From Myxococcus sp. RHSTA-1-4 (lineage in GTDB: Bacteria; Myxococcota; Myxococcia; Myxococcales; Myxococcaceae): a DNA stretch of 64,000 nt. Shown piece by piece: positions 53,849 to 62,006 of this stretch; position 1 is the stretch's first letter, and each line of letters opens with the position of its first letter. Location of the stretch: positions 144,855 through 208,854 of the forward strand of contig NZ_JAIQDG010000019.1 of NCBI RefSeq assembly GCF_020037125.1. Direction: 5' to 3'. The notes under the pieces are model-generated. The model ran no database searches. It had not been told where the DNA came from and was given only the letters and a program-made list of their open reading frames with translations. A program made the translations under genes and the position numbers.

Positions 53849-54145
53849 ATGAAGTCAACCGCCGATGCAAGCAAACCACTCCCCCAGAATGTGGCCCGGA
53901 AGCTCATCTCGACCATCCTCACCAACGGGCGGGTGGGCTACTCGCGGCACGCCCGCGAGGAGATGGAAAAGGACGACCTGACGGAGGTCGACGTGACAAA
54001 CGTGCTGCGGGGAGGCCGCATCTTCGAGCCGGCGGAGATGGGGCAGGCGAGCTGGACCTACCGGGTACACACCCCGCGGCAATGCGTGGTCGTCACATTC
54101 CGGAACGACACGGAGCTGGTAGTGGTCACGGCTTGGAGGAAGTAG
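53849..54145 (+). CDS. DUF4258-type toxin
   Basis: 98 aa from the ATG at 53849. The compact basic fold YSRHAREEMEKDDLTEVDVTNVLRGGRIFEP ... WTYRVHTPRQCVVVTFRNDTELVVVTAWRK is typical of DUF4258 proteins, which are RelE/MqsR-like mRNA interferase relatives. The SRHA..RM-like motif (SRHAREEM) and the C-terminal VVTAWR are the family hallmarks. It precedes the antitoxin gene by 2 bp; toxin-first order is shared with mqsRA and higBA. Ribosome-dependent or free mRNA cleavage is inferred. Confidence 0.8.
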   Translation: MKSTADASKPLPQNVARKLISTILTNGRVGYSRHAREEMEKDDLTEVDVTNVLRGGRIFEPAEMGQASWTYRVHTPRQCVVVTFRNDTELVVVTAWRK

Positions 54146-54147
54146 CG

Positions 54148-54639
54148 ATGAAGTGCATGCAGTGCGGTGGGAACATGACATCCCGGCAAGAGACACGGCG
54201 GGCCTACGCGGGACTGGAGGGAGTCATCGTGGAGGGCGTCCAGGTTCGCCACTGCCCGGACTGCGGCGAGGAGGAGATCAGCTACTCGAACGTCGAGCAA
54301 CTCCACGCACAGCTGGCGCTGCAACTCGCGCGCAAGGAGGCTGCACTTACGCCCAAGGAGATCCGCTTTCTTCGCACCTACCTTGGCCTGTCGGGCTCCG
54401 ACCTGGCCCGGCGCATGGGGGTGACGAAGGAGACGGTGTCCCGGTGGGAGCGGTCCGACAAACCCCTCACCATGGGCCCCATGGCGGAGCGACTGCTGCG
54501 CTTGATGGCCGTGCGCGAGCAGCCCGTGACGGAGTACCCACTGGAGCGGCTTGAGCACGTCGCCACGGTCGAAGCCACTCCACTACGCATTCGCCTCAAG
54601 CCGAAGAGGCAGGGCTGGACGGTGGAACTGTCCGCGTAG
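54148..54639 (+). CDS. MqsA-like zinc-finger/HTH antitoxin
   Basis: 163 aa, ATG at 54148 with GGAGGA upstream. The N-terminus is a YgiT-type zinc finger: CMQCGG at residues 3-8 and CPDCGE at about 36-41. The C-terminal half is an XRE helix-turn-helix (LTPKEIRFLRTYLGLSGSDLARRMGVTKETVSRWERSDKPL). This is the architecture of MqsA-type antitoxins, which bind the toxin with one domain and their own operator with the other. The last 35 residues are an extra beta-rich tail. Confidence 0.87.
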   Translation: MKCMQCGGNMTSRQETRRAYAGLEGVIVEGVQVRHCPDCGEEEISYSNVEQLHAQLALQLARKEAALTPKEIRFLRTYLGLSGSDLARRMGVTKETVSRWERSDKPLTMGPMAERLLRLMAVREQPVTEYPLERLEHVATVEATPLRIRLKPKRQGWTVELSA

Positions 54640-54784
54640 CGCACGGTGCCCCCGGGCAGTCCGTGGAACCCGTCTCGCTCCGCGTGCGCACCCTCTCCGG
54701 TGCGCCCGGGGTGCGCCTGGAAAAGATACAGCCAGTCAGACACTCGGGCCCCCACCCACAAGGTCGCCCAGTGTCGGGTTGTCG

Positions 54785-55084
54785 ATGAAATGCCTCTGCT
54801 CCGCTGTCACTGAGAGGCGCCTCCCACATACCGTCTCCTCACCCTCCCGGCGGCACCCTGCCGCCCCTTCCGAGCCCGTGCTGCCCCAGACCGAACCGTC
54901 ACTGACCACGCTGCGCGAGAGGTACCTCGACGCCCAGCTCGCCGGGAACCGGAAGGAAGCGCCGCGCCTGCTGGTGGACGAGGGGCTGTTGCGCGGCGTT
55001 CCGCTCCAGGTGCTGCCCCTGGAAATCATCCGCAGGGACGCGCGCGAGCTGGTCGCTTCCGCGTGCCGGGCCCTTGGAGTCTGA
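54785..55084 (+). pseudogene. Fragment of a cobalamin-binding regulator
   Basis: The frame from the ATG at 54785 becomes recognisable at about residue 40: LTTLRERYLDAQLAGNRKEAPRLLVDEGLLRGVPLQVLPLEIIRRDA. This matches the first helices of B12-binding (MerR/CarH-type) domains, in which ERYLDAQLAGDR.EALRLV.EGL.RGVP is followed by a long helical bundle and the cobalamin fold. Here the protein ends 12 residues later (LVASACRALGV), so the binding domain is missing. The first 40 residues look non-coding. Best read as a truncated remnant. Confidence 0.5.
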
Positions 55085-55089
55085 ACACG

Positions 55090-55797
55090 ATGGAGCAGGC
55101 GCTGAGCAGACGCGTGGAGGCACGGGCGGACCGGCTCGCCACCGCATCCGTGGAGCCGCTGTACCGGGACCCCTTCTGGGAGGCCCGCTACGGCCTGGAG
55201 CGCTCCCGCCGCTTCGGTGACGAGGACGCGCGCTTCCACGTGCGCTACCTCGTCCAGGCCCTGGACGAGCACCGTCCCTCCGTCATGGAGGGCTACGCGC
55301 GCTGGCTCCGCACACTGCTGGTGTCGCGCGGCATGTGCACGCGCCACCTGGACAGCCACTTCGCCGGACTGGCCTCCGCGCTGGAAGCGGAAGGCTGGGG
55401 CCCCGGCACCCCGCCCCATGACTACGTGCGCGCCGCGCGGGAAGCGCTGCGTTACCCGGAGGGGCCCGCCCACATCCTGGAACAGGACGCCCCCGCCCTC
55501 GCCCACGCCGCCGCGGGACGCCTGACGCTCTACATCCTTCCCGAGGACCGGCCGCGTCTCGAGGAAGAATTACAGCTGCAACTCTCCTACCTCACGGACG
55601 CGCTCGCCTCCGGGCGGACCGAGCTGATGGGCGACCATGTCCGCTGGTACGTGGGCTTCTGGCCCCGGCGTGGTTTTGGGTTGCTGGCATTTCCCAGCGT
55701 GCTCGGCATGTTGAAGTCGGTGCTGGGCACCCGGCACCCGGAAGCCCGGAACCTGCTCGCGACCGCGGGCGTGTCCTGGGAGGAGACCCGTTCATGA
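55090..55797 (+). CDS. Hypothetical protein between two broken regulatory genes
   Basis: 235 aa. The ATG at 55090 is 5 bp after the B12-like fragment and the stop overlaps the ATG of the next frame (ATGA), so the three once formed an operon. Helical, with the segments VRYLVQALDEHRPSVMEGYARWLRTLLVSRGMCTRHLD and LSYLTDALASGRTELMGDHVRWY, which look like two copies of a repeated helical motif. No signal peptide. I recognise no family. In related loci such proteins may accompany B12- or kinase-type regulators. Confidence 0.65.
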   Translation: MEQALSRRVEARADRLATASVEPLYRDPFWEARYGLERSRRFGDEDARFHVRYLVQALDEHRPSVMEGYARWLRTLLVSRGMCTRHLDSHFAGLASALEAEGWGPGTPPHDYVRAAREALRYPEGPAHILEQDAPALAHAAAGRLTLYILPEDRPRLEEELQLQLSYLTDALASGRTELMGDHVRWYVGFWPRRGFGLLAFPSVLGMLKSVLGTRHPEARNLLATAGVSWEETRS

Positions 55798-56209
55798 GGC
55801 CTCCCGCCTCCCCCGGCGTACGCCTCCGCGACTCCCACGGCCCCCTGACCTGGGTGGACGCGCGCGAGCCCTCCTCGCCGCGAAGCCGGGCCAGACGCTG
55901 CGCGGCCTGGCGGCCCGGGGCGCCGAGGAGAAGACGGTGAAGTCGCTCTTGCGCCTGCGCCAGGCCGAGCAGGGGGCCCGCCCGCGCGCCGAGGAGCTGG
56001 CGCTGGTGGACATCGGCCTGCCGGGGCTGGACGGGTACCGGGTGGCGGAGGAGCTGCGCTCGCGGGTGGGCGACAACATCCGCCTGGTGGCGATGACGGG
56101 CTACGGCGGCCCGGAGGGGCATGACCGCGCGCTTCAGGCGGGCTTCGACCTGCACCTCGTCAAGCCGGTGAAGCCGGACGAGTTGGATCGGCTCCTGGCG
56201 ACGCTGTGA
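55794..56209 (+). pseudogene. Frameshifted remnant ending in a receiver domain
   Basis: The coupled frame begins MRPPASPGVRLRDSHGPLTWVDAREP and is lost after about 45 codons. A second frame (from about 55860) continues LLAAKPGQTLRGLAARGAEEKTVKSLLRLRQAEQ and then a receiver C-terminal half: LALVDIGLPGLDGYRVAEELR with the acceptor-type Asp, LVAMTGYGG, and HLVKPVKPDELDRLL with the Lys. The receiver N-terminus with the acidic pair is missing. One frameshift and at least one deletion explain the pattern. Confidence 0.55.
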
Positions 56210-56233
56210 GGGTGTGAGGCGGGGGGCCGCGCT

Positions 56234-56599
56234 TCAGCGCCGGCCCAGGGCGTTGGCGACGAGCCCCAGCAGCTTCACCTTCGAAGGCTCCAGCTGGCGG
56301 ACGGTGCGCAGCAGGCGCCGCACCTCGGGCCTTTCCTGGGGCGAGGGCGGCGGTTCAGCGGAGCGCGAGGGGCCGGCGCCGTGCGAGGACAGGCCCAGCA
56401 GCTCGTCCGCGGAGACATGCAGCTCGTGACACAGCTTCAGCAGCGTCTGCACGCTGGGAAGCATGCCGCCGCGCTCCAGACGTCCATACACCTCGGTGGC
56501 CACATCGATGCGCTCGGCCACGTCGGCCTGCGTGAGCTCCAGACGGGTACGGGCGGCGCGCGCCGCTGCTCCGATGGTGGTTGCGAGTTTCTTGTCCAT
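56234..56599 (-). CDS. XRE-family transcriptional regulator
   Basis: 121 aa. Helix-turn-helix at about residues 10-65 (ARAARTRLELTQADVAERIDVATEVYGRLERGGMLPSVQTLLKLC) with SADELLGL at its end, a Pro/Ser-rich linker, and a helical tail ending GLVANALGRR. It is a paralogue of 24788-25126. The GGTAAGGC next to the ATG serves as a weak ribosome site. Target unknown. Confidence 0.82.
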   Translation of the reverse strand: MDKKLATTIGAAARAARTRLELTQADVAERIDVATEVYGRLERGGMLPSVQTLLKLCHELHVSADELLGLSSHGAGPSRSAEPPPSPQERPEVRRLLRTVRQLEPSKVKLLGLVANALGRR

Positions 56600-57261
56600 G
56601 CCTTACCGACCCGAAACGTTTGGCCGCTGGCATAGGACGTATGGAGGCAGACAGACAGAACTTGCCGGGTCAGCCTCAAGTTGTTCACCCGTAGGGTTGC
56701 TGTCCACGAGAGAAACTCCGGGGGTTCTGACCACCGCGCGAGGCCCTTGTTTCCCTCGACGGAACACCTCTCTAGCACGTGTTTCAGGCGGCCCGGGAGC
56801 GCCGGGTGAGGCCCTGATGGGCGGGCGACCTATAACGTTGGACGGCAACTTTCCTACGGTGCCGATAAGTCCTGCGAACGGTTCCTCCCTTCAGGGTTGG
56901 CTCACGTCCACGGCATGCCGTCCCGCTGGTGGCGTTCGTGACCCGGGGATGGGCTCCGTTGCGCCGCGGCAACGGGCACCGGGGGGCTCCCGGGACATTT
57001 CGGGGCTCGCGCCCCATCCCTGAGATGGCTCGCCACCCAGGCCTTACTGGGGCCGCGTCACCCGCCACCGCGCCTTCCTGCGACGGGACGGCCCCTCCCG
57101 GTGGCGTCGGCGCTCCGGATCCTCCCGGGAGCGGCGGGGCAGCCCCCTGCCCCCCGGGCGTGCTCCCGGTGCGATACGGCGGCACCCCGGGTAGGGCCAG
57201 CCAGGGGGGCGGGCCCCTCCCCCTGCGCCTTGCGGGCGCGGGAGGGCTACGCTGCCAGCCG
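56600..57261. other. Long gene-free leader upstream of the chemoreceptor
   Basis: 660 bp without a credible gene. The left 200 bp is less G+C-rich and probably holds the promoter of the XRE gene. From about 56780 to 57260 the sequence is rich in GGGC/GCCC blocks, could fold extensively and reads open in the chemoreceptor frame from 56929, but with a low-complexity, non-protein-like composition. I could not match it to a known riboswitch. Confidence 0.4.
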
Positions 57262-58917
57262 ATGTCGTTTGGACGGCACAGCCTGCTGGCGAAGCTCTGT
57301 GTGGCGATGGGCGTGGTGGCGCTGCCGCTGCTGCTCGTCATCCTCGGCTACGTGCTGCCGCAGCTTCGCGAGCAACTCCGCGAGGACCGGGTGCGGGGCC
57401 TGCGGCAGGCGGTGGAGACGGCCTACGGCATCCTGGAGGCGCACGAAGCCCAGGAGCGGGCCGGGACGCTGACACGGCAGGAGGCACAGGCCCGGGCGGC
57501 GGCGATGCTGGAGCGGCTGCGCTACTCGGGTGTGGAGTACTTCTGGATAAACGACCTGGACACCCGGCTCATCATGCACCCGCACCTGCCGGCCATGCTG
57601 GGCAGGGACCTGAAGGGCTACCGGGACGTGCGGGGCCGGCCGGTGTTCATGGACATCGTCGCGCTGGCCCGCGCGAAGGGCGAGGGCTCGCTGTCCTACG
57701 AGGCGACGCGGCCGGGCTCGCCGGACCCCATCCCCAAGGAGAGCTACGTGAAGCTCTTCCCGCCGTGGGGCTGGGTGCTGGGCACGGGCGTGTACGTGGA
57801 GGACCTCGACCGGGAGGTGGCGGCGGTGCGCCAGCGCATCCTCCTGGCGGTGGGCGGCGCGCTGGTGCTCGCGCTGCTGGCGGGGGCGTACGTGTCGCGG
57901 CGGGTGGTGCGGCCGGTGCGGGCGCTGTCGGAGGCGGCGCGCCGGGTGGCCCGGGGCGACCTGGACGCGCGGGTGGAGGTGGCGTCCGAGGACGAGGTGG
58001 GCCGGCTGACGGAGGCCTTCAACGCCATGGTGGCGGGGCTGCGGGAGGTGGTGGGAGCGCTGGTGGAGGCCGCGGGCGCCACGGCGGCGGATGCCGAGCG
58101 CATCCGTGTCTCCGCGGACGCGCTGTCCCTCACCACGCGGGAGCAGTCGGACTCGCTCCAGCGCGCGGCCGAGGCGGTGCAGGGAATGAGCGCGAGTGTG
58201 TCGCAGGGCGCGGAGGCGGCGCGCACGGCGGCCCGGACGGCGGCGGCCAACGGCGAGGTGGCGCGCGAGGGCGGCACGGCGGTGGGGCTCGCGTCGCGGA
58301 AGATGGTGGAAATCGTGGAGGTGGTGGAGCGCTCGGCGGAGACGGTGGCGCGGCTGCAGGCGTCCGGGCGGGTGACGGCGGAGATGCTGCGGCTCATCCA
58401 GCAGGTGGCGGACGAGACTCAGATGCTGGCGGTGAACACGGCGATTGAGGCGGCGCGCGCGGGCCAGTACGGCAAGGGCTTCGCGGTGGTGGCGGGCGAG
58501 GTGCGCAAGCTGGCGACGCGGACGCGCGACGCGGTGGGGCAGGTGCAGGGGCTGCTGGGGCAGAACGAGTCGGACACCTCGGCGGCGGCGGACCTGATGC
58601 GGCAGGGGACGGCGAAGGTGCGCGAGGGCCAGGACCTGTCCTCCGCGGCGGGCGACGCGCTGGCGCGCCTGGTGGCCGGAGTGCGGGAGATTGGCGCGCG
58701 GGTGGAGCGGATGGCGGAGGAGAACACGCGCCAGTCCGCCTCGGGAGAGGGCATCGCCTCGCGCATCCAGGCACTCTCGGTGCGCTCCACGGAGTCGGTG
58801 GCCGGCGTGGAGCAGATTGCCCGCTCGGTGGAGGACCTGCGCGCGCGGGCCTCTCGGCTGAAGGAGCTGGCCGCGCGCTTCACGGCGCCGGCGGCTGGGG
58901 GCAAGGGCGAGGGGTGA
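57262..58917 (+). CDS. Methyl-accepting chemotaxis protein
   Basis: 551 aa from the ATG at 57262. N-terminal membrane helix (about residues 12-32), then a periplasmic single-Cache domain with YFWINDLDTRLIMHPHLPAMLGRDLKGYRDVRG and PWGWVLGTGVYVEDLDREV, a second membrane helix (about residues 196-214), HAMP (SRRVVRPVRALSEAARRVARGDLDARVEV), and a cytoplasmic signalling domain with the tip motif IEAARAGQYGKGFAVVAGEVRKLATRT. The tip is close to the consensus, so it should bind a CheA/CheW pair, although no che genes are in view. sCache_2-type sensors usually detect small carboxylates. Confidence 0.92.
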   Translation: MSFGRHSLLAKLCVAMGVVALPLLLVILGYVLPQLREQLREDRVRGLRQAVETAYGILEAHEAQERAGTLTRQEAQARAAAMLERLRYSGVEYFWINDLDTRLIMHPHLPAMLGRDLKGYRDVRGRPVFMDIVALARAKGEGSLSYEATRPGSPDPIPKESYVKLFPPWGWVLGTGVYVEDLDREVAAVRQRILLAVGGALVLALLAGAYVSRRVVRPVRALSEAARRVARGDLDARVEVASEDEVGRLTEAFNAMVAGLREVVGALVEAAGATAADAERIRVSADALSLTTREQSDSLQRAAEAVQGMSASVSQGAEAARTAARTAAANGEVAREGGTAVGLASRKMVEIVEVVERSAETVARLQASGRVTAEMLRLIQQVADETQMLAVNTAIEAARAGQYGKGFAVVAGEVRKLATRTRDAVGQVQGLLGQNESDTSAAADLMRQGTAKVREGQDLSSAAGDALARLVAGVREIGARVERMAEENTRQSASGEGIASRIQALSVRSTESVAGVEQIARSVEDLRARASRLKELAARFTAPAAGGKGEG

Positions 58918-58962
58918 CGAGACGTCTCGCGCCCCATCGGAGCAGGCGAGCCCGGTGGTCCG

Positions 58963-59709
58963 TCACTCCGGGATGACGGGCTTCATGAGCCCCGCGCGGT
59001 CCAGCAGTTCCTGCACGCGGCGGCCCAGCGCGACGTGCTCGGGGTTGCTCGCGGTGAGCCGCTCTGGCGTGAGGACAATCAGCGTCCCACGGTCCTCCAC
59101 GGGCTCGATGCGCACGGGGGCGATGAGCGGGGGAACCACGCCCCGGCGCCGCGACAGGTACGTCACCCAGCCTACGAATGTGCCAGCCCGGCCGTCTGCA
59201 ATGGCCTTACGGAAGTCCCATGATGTCGCCATGGCCCAATCGGGTTCCCAGGCCAGCGCCATGGCGCGTACGGCCTGGGCCAGCACGAAGGCGGTGAGCC
59301 CCCGGTCCGCGTTCGGTCCGCGGTGAGGAAGGTCCAGCACGCAGCGGTTGGGGGTGGCACCGGCATAGTCGCCACAGGTGATGCTCAGGTTGGCGCCTTC
59401 CCCTGTAGTGCCACCGTTGCCAAACCAGAAGGTGAGGCCCAGGTCTTCAAAGACGGGTCCGCCCTTCTCGCGGTTGACGCCGCGACGGAACAACTCCGTC
59501 AAGGTGGGCACGTCGGGCGGCATCAGTGGGTGGTTGCGGGCATCCTTGAGCCTGCGGGTGGGCTTGTACCACTGCGCCAGGAAGGGGTCGGCCGGAGCCA
59601 GCAGGTTGAGGAAGTCCGCCGTGTGCCGTGCGCAGTCCTCGGCGGACTCCTTGCGCGGTCCCCAATAGGCGCCCGCGTAGTAGCTCTCAGGGTATTTCTT
59701 GTCGGTCAC
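58963..59709 (-). CDS. Imm52-like immunity protein
   Basis: 248 aa, GTG start at 59709 with GAGGA 9 nt upstream. The N-terminus YPESYYAGAYWGPRKESAEDCARHTADFLNLL and the later FWFGNGGTTGEGANLSITCG match my recollection of the Imm52 immunity family found in polymorphic-toxin loci. No signal peptide. It is the last gene of the leftward effector operon and overlaps the small upstream gene by 23 bp. It would neutralise a toxin, but the cognate toxin is not certain: the effector in this operon is followed first by a SMI1/KNR4 protein. Confidence 0.6.
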   Translation of the reverse strand: MTDKKYPESYYAGAYWGPRKESAEDCARHTADFLNLLAPADPFLAQWYKPTRRLKDARNHPLMPPDVPTLTELFRRGVNREKGGPVFEDLGLTFWFGNGGTTGEGANLSITCGDYAGATPNRCVLDLPHRGPNADRGLTAFVLAQAVRAMALAWEPDWAMATSWDFRKAIADGRAGTFVGWVTYLSRRRGVVPPLIAPVRIEPVEDRGTLIVLTPERLTASNPEHVALGRRVQELLDRAGLMKPVIPE

Positions 59710-60097
59710 GCGGTACGGTCCTCACATCCACGACATCGTGGACATCCGCCAGGACGTCTCTGCCCGCTTCCCCCTGCCGTGTGTCCAGGGCGCGGAAGGC
59801 CCCGCCCCGGCCCGCATAGAAACGGCACAGCTCAAGGAGGAGGAGACTACCGCGCATGGTCCGCCCCAGTCCGAAGGAGGCAAAGGCCACGGGGCGTAGC
59901 GCGCCGTTTCCCTCCGGGAAGAGCTGCCTCCCGCAACGAACCAGCGAGGAGCCGAAAACGGACGGCGGGGCCGCGGGCCCAAGTAGCGCATCCACGACGG
60001 GCCCGGCCTCGTCGCCATCCCAGAGCGGCACGTCCGCCGCTGCCAGAACTGGTAGCAGCGGCACCAGCAACACTCCCCCATGTCGCGCCCAACACAT
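59687..60097 (-). CDS. Small secreted-looking protein of the effector locus
   Basis: 136 aa from the ATG at 60097, chosen because AAGGAG lies 7 nt upstream. The first 22 residues (MCWARHGGVLLVPLLPVLAAAD) look like a signal peptide. The rest (VPLWDGDEAGPVVDALLGPAAPP ... LLLLELCRFYAGRGG) matches no family I know. Its 3' end overlaps the Imm52-like gene by 23 bp in another frame. It may be a toxin fragment or a periplasmic immunity protein. Confidence 0.5.
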   Translation of the reverse strand: MCWARHGGVLLVPLLPVLAAADVPLWDGDEAGPVVDALLGPAAPPSVFGSSLVRCGRQLFPEGNGALRPVAFASFGLGRTMRGSLLLLELCRFYAGRGGAFRALDTRQGEAGRDVLADVHDVVDVRTVPRDRQEIP

Positions 60098-60219
60098 TCG
60101 CGTCTCCTTGGCGGGCCCTGCGCCGGAAGGGGCAGCGAACGAAGTCTCTCCGTACGCTCCGACATCCGGTGCCGGGTCAGTGTGGGGCATCACAGGCGCG
60201 GCACCTACTGCGGGGAGTG

Positions 60220-60960
60220 TCACAGCCGGACGGGCAGGCGGCTACGCAGCGTCTTGCCCACCATGCTCAGCCAGGCCGTCGACTCCGAGGCGCTGATGAT
60301 TTGACCGTACTGGCCCTCGTTCCAGCGCACCGCGACCCTTCCCTCGTCACACTCGTACGCCTGGAAGAACGGGCCGGAGAGCGGGTGGCGGACAAGGCCC
60401 AACTCCTCGAGGACGGACTCGAAGGGCTGCTTCTCCTCGGGCCTGCCCACGAAACGAAGCCCGCGGTGCCCCGAGCGATGCGGCAGCGACTCGATGCGCA
60501 CGTCCAGGAAGGTGTTGTTGAAGAGCAGCTCGGCGAGGCTGGTGGCCTCAGGAAGCGTGTGCTCGGGCCCGATTTCGTAATTCAGCCTGTATACGGCGCG
60601 GACCACCGCCGTCCCATCCATAGAGCGGCTCTCCAAGTCCAATGCGTAGCTGTACTCTGATTCCGTGAGGTCCTCACCGATGAGGAGATAGCGTTTGGGG
60701 AGGACATAATTCTCCCAAGGGTACCGGAGGGTACGGAGCATGGTGTCCACCCGGAAGTCGATGTGCTCCCACTTGAGCCCCTCGGTGCGATGCCCCATCC
60801 GCTGGAGGAAGGCCACATAGTCCTCGGGCAGGGGGCGCCGCCATTCAGCGGCCAGCTCGGCGATGTCCTCGGCGGAGGCGCCTTTCAGCGGGGCCCGGTG
60901 TGCCGGCCAGTTCTCCTCCATGAAGTCCATGACGCGCTCAATCTTGCTCTTCACCCTCAC
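60220..60960 (-). CDS. SMI1/KNR4 (SUKH) family immunity protein
   Basis: 246 aa. The GTG at 60960 overlaps the TGA of the effector gene (GTGA), so effector and immunity protein are co-translated. The SUKH core is visible: VMDFMEENWPAHRAPLKGASAEDIAELAAEWRRPLPEDYVAFLQRMG (conserved PLPEDY..FL), then EHIDFRVDTMLRTLRYPW and RYLLIGEDLTESEYSYALDLES. SUKH proteins are the commonest immunity proteins of contact-dependent and type VI toxins. It probably protects the producer from the C-terminal domain of the protein encoded just upstream. Confidence 0.8.
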   Translation of the reverse strand: MRVKSKIERVMDFMEENWPAHRAPLKGASAEDIAELAAEWRRPLPEDYVAFLQRMGHRTEGLKWEHIDFRVDTMLRTLRYPWENYVLPKRYLLIGEDLTESEYSYALDLESRSMDGTAVVRAVYRLNYEIGPEHTLPEATSLAELLFNNTFLDVRIESLPHRSGHRGLRFVGRPEEKQPFESVLEELGLVRHPLSGPFFQAYECDEGRVAVRWNEGQYGQIISASESTAWLSMVGKTLRSRLPVRL

Positions 60961-62006
60961 ACCTGCCCTTCTTCGTGGGTGGGTTCGTTCCGGGCCCGCT
61001 CCCGCGCCTCGCACAGCAGCACCGGCACCAGCTTCCTGCACGTCTCGCACGGCGGGTAGTCCTGCCCGTGTTCCTTCATCTCCGTGGCGGGGCCAAACCA
61101 CTGCTCCACCATCTCCAGCGGCTCATACCCCCGGTCCATCGCGTACAACAGCAGCCTCGGCGCCGCGCAGTTGCCCGGCGGGTTGGAGGTCTTGCTCTCG
61201 CCCTTCAAGTCCCTCATGCGGAAGCCGTGCCTGGGTCTTTCGGCGAGCCGCTGCTCCTGAATCTTCATCGCCTTGTTGAGCCTCGCTCCGTCAACGCCCG
61301 ACCCCACCTCGAAGTGGGGGTCGAGGGCAAGGCCACGTGCCGGGTCGAACATGCCCGACATGGCCCGGAGGTGCACGGTCCGCCCATCCCGCGTCCGGCA
61401 CGTGAGCACCCCCAGCATGAAGCCGTTGTTCTTTCTCGCTGCCACCGCCTGTTTGAAGGAGGCCTGGTGCCCGCGGACGAGCAGCCGCATCTCCTTGCGC
61501 ACCTCCTCGGTGGACTTCAGGCCCGGTGGGTGCTCGGAGAAGGGCTTCCCGCAGGCGTCGCACGTCGGCTCCTCTCCATCCCTCCCCTTCGGCACCAGCA
61601 GCGGGTCGCCGTACACCAGTCCCAGCGTGTTGCCGGTGTTGGCGTTGGCCAGGAAGGTGTCCAGGAAGCGCACCACGCCCTGGCCTTCCACCAGCACGTC
61701 CAGGCTCGCGGTGAGGAACACCACCCGCCCCTGAATCTTCGACGAGACGAGTCCCCCACCCGCCGTCCCCGGCTCGTCCCCGGTGCTGGTGCTCAAGTAG
61801 CTGCCCTTGAGCGCCACCGGGTGGCCGTCAATCTCCACGGAGGTGCTGCCCTCGGCCAAATCGCTGTCTTTGGCCACATTCCCGTAGGGCACCGGCACCG
61901 GGCCGCCGGGCGAGGGCGTCTTGCACACGTCCGGCGCCGCCGCCGTCTGCGTATTCCCGTCCCCCGCGTGCAGCACGGAGCGGCCATTCGCATACGTCGT
62001 CGTCAT
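60957..62006 (-). CDS. PAAR-like DUF4150 effector with deaminase-like C-terminus
   Basis: 349 aa, ATG at 62006 with GGAGG 7 nt upstream. The N-terminal 110 residues are a DUF4150 (PAAR-like) domain: YANGRSVLHAGDGNTQTAAAPDVCKTPSPGGPVPVPYGNVAKDSDL, which caps the type VI spike. A zinc-like Cys pair (CDACGKPF) follows. The C-terminus, GNCAAPRLLLYAMDRGYEPLEMVEQWFGP ... YPPCETCRKLVPVLLCEA, resembles the Cys-rich signature of toxin deaminases (N-C-A ... P-C-x-x-C), but the usual catalytic Glu next to the first Cys/His is Ala here. Nucleic-acid deamination is therefore a tentative call. It is coupled to both its neighbours. Confidence 0.6.
   Translation of the reverse strand: MTTTYANGRSVLHAGDGNTQTAAAPDVCKTPSPGGPVPVPYGNVAKDSDLAEGSTSVEIDGHPVALKGSYLSTSTGDEPGTAGGGLVSSKIQGRVVFLTASLDVLVEGQGVVRFLDTFLANANTGNTLGLVYGDPLLVPKGRDGEEPTCDACGKPFSEHPPGLKSTEEVRKEMRLLVRGHQASFKQAVAARKNNGFMLGVLTCRTRDGRTVHLRAMSGMFDPARGLALDPHFEVGSGVDGARLNKAMKIQEQRLAERPRHGFRMRDLKGESKTSNPPGNCAAPRLLLYAMDRGYEPLEMVEQWFGPATEMKEHGQDYPPCETCRKLVPVLLCEARERARNEPTHEEGQV

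Noticed and set aside
56840..56900. A GGACGGCAA ... GCCGATAAG stretch considered as a c-di-GMP riboswitch
   Set aside because: The conserved GEMM core pairs and the tetraloop-receptor sequence could not be found.
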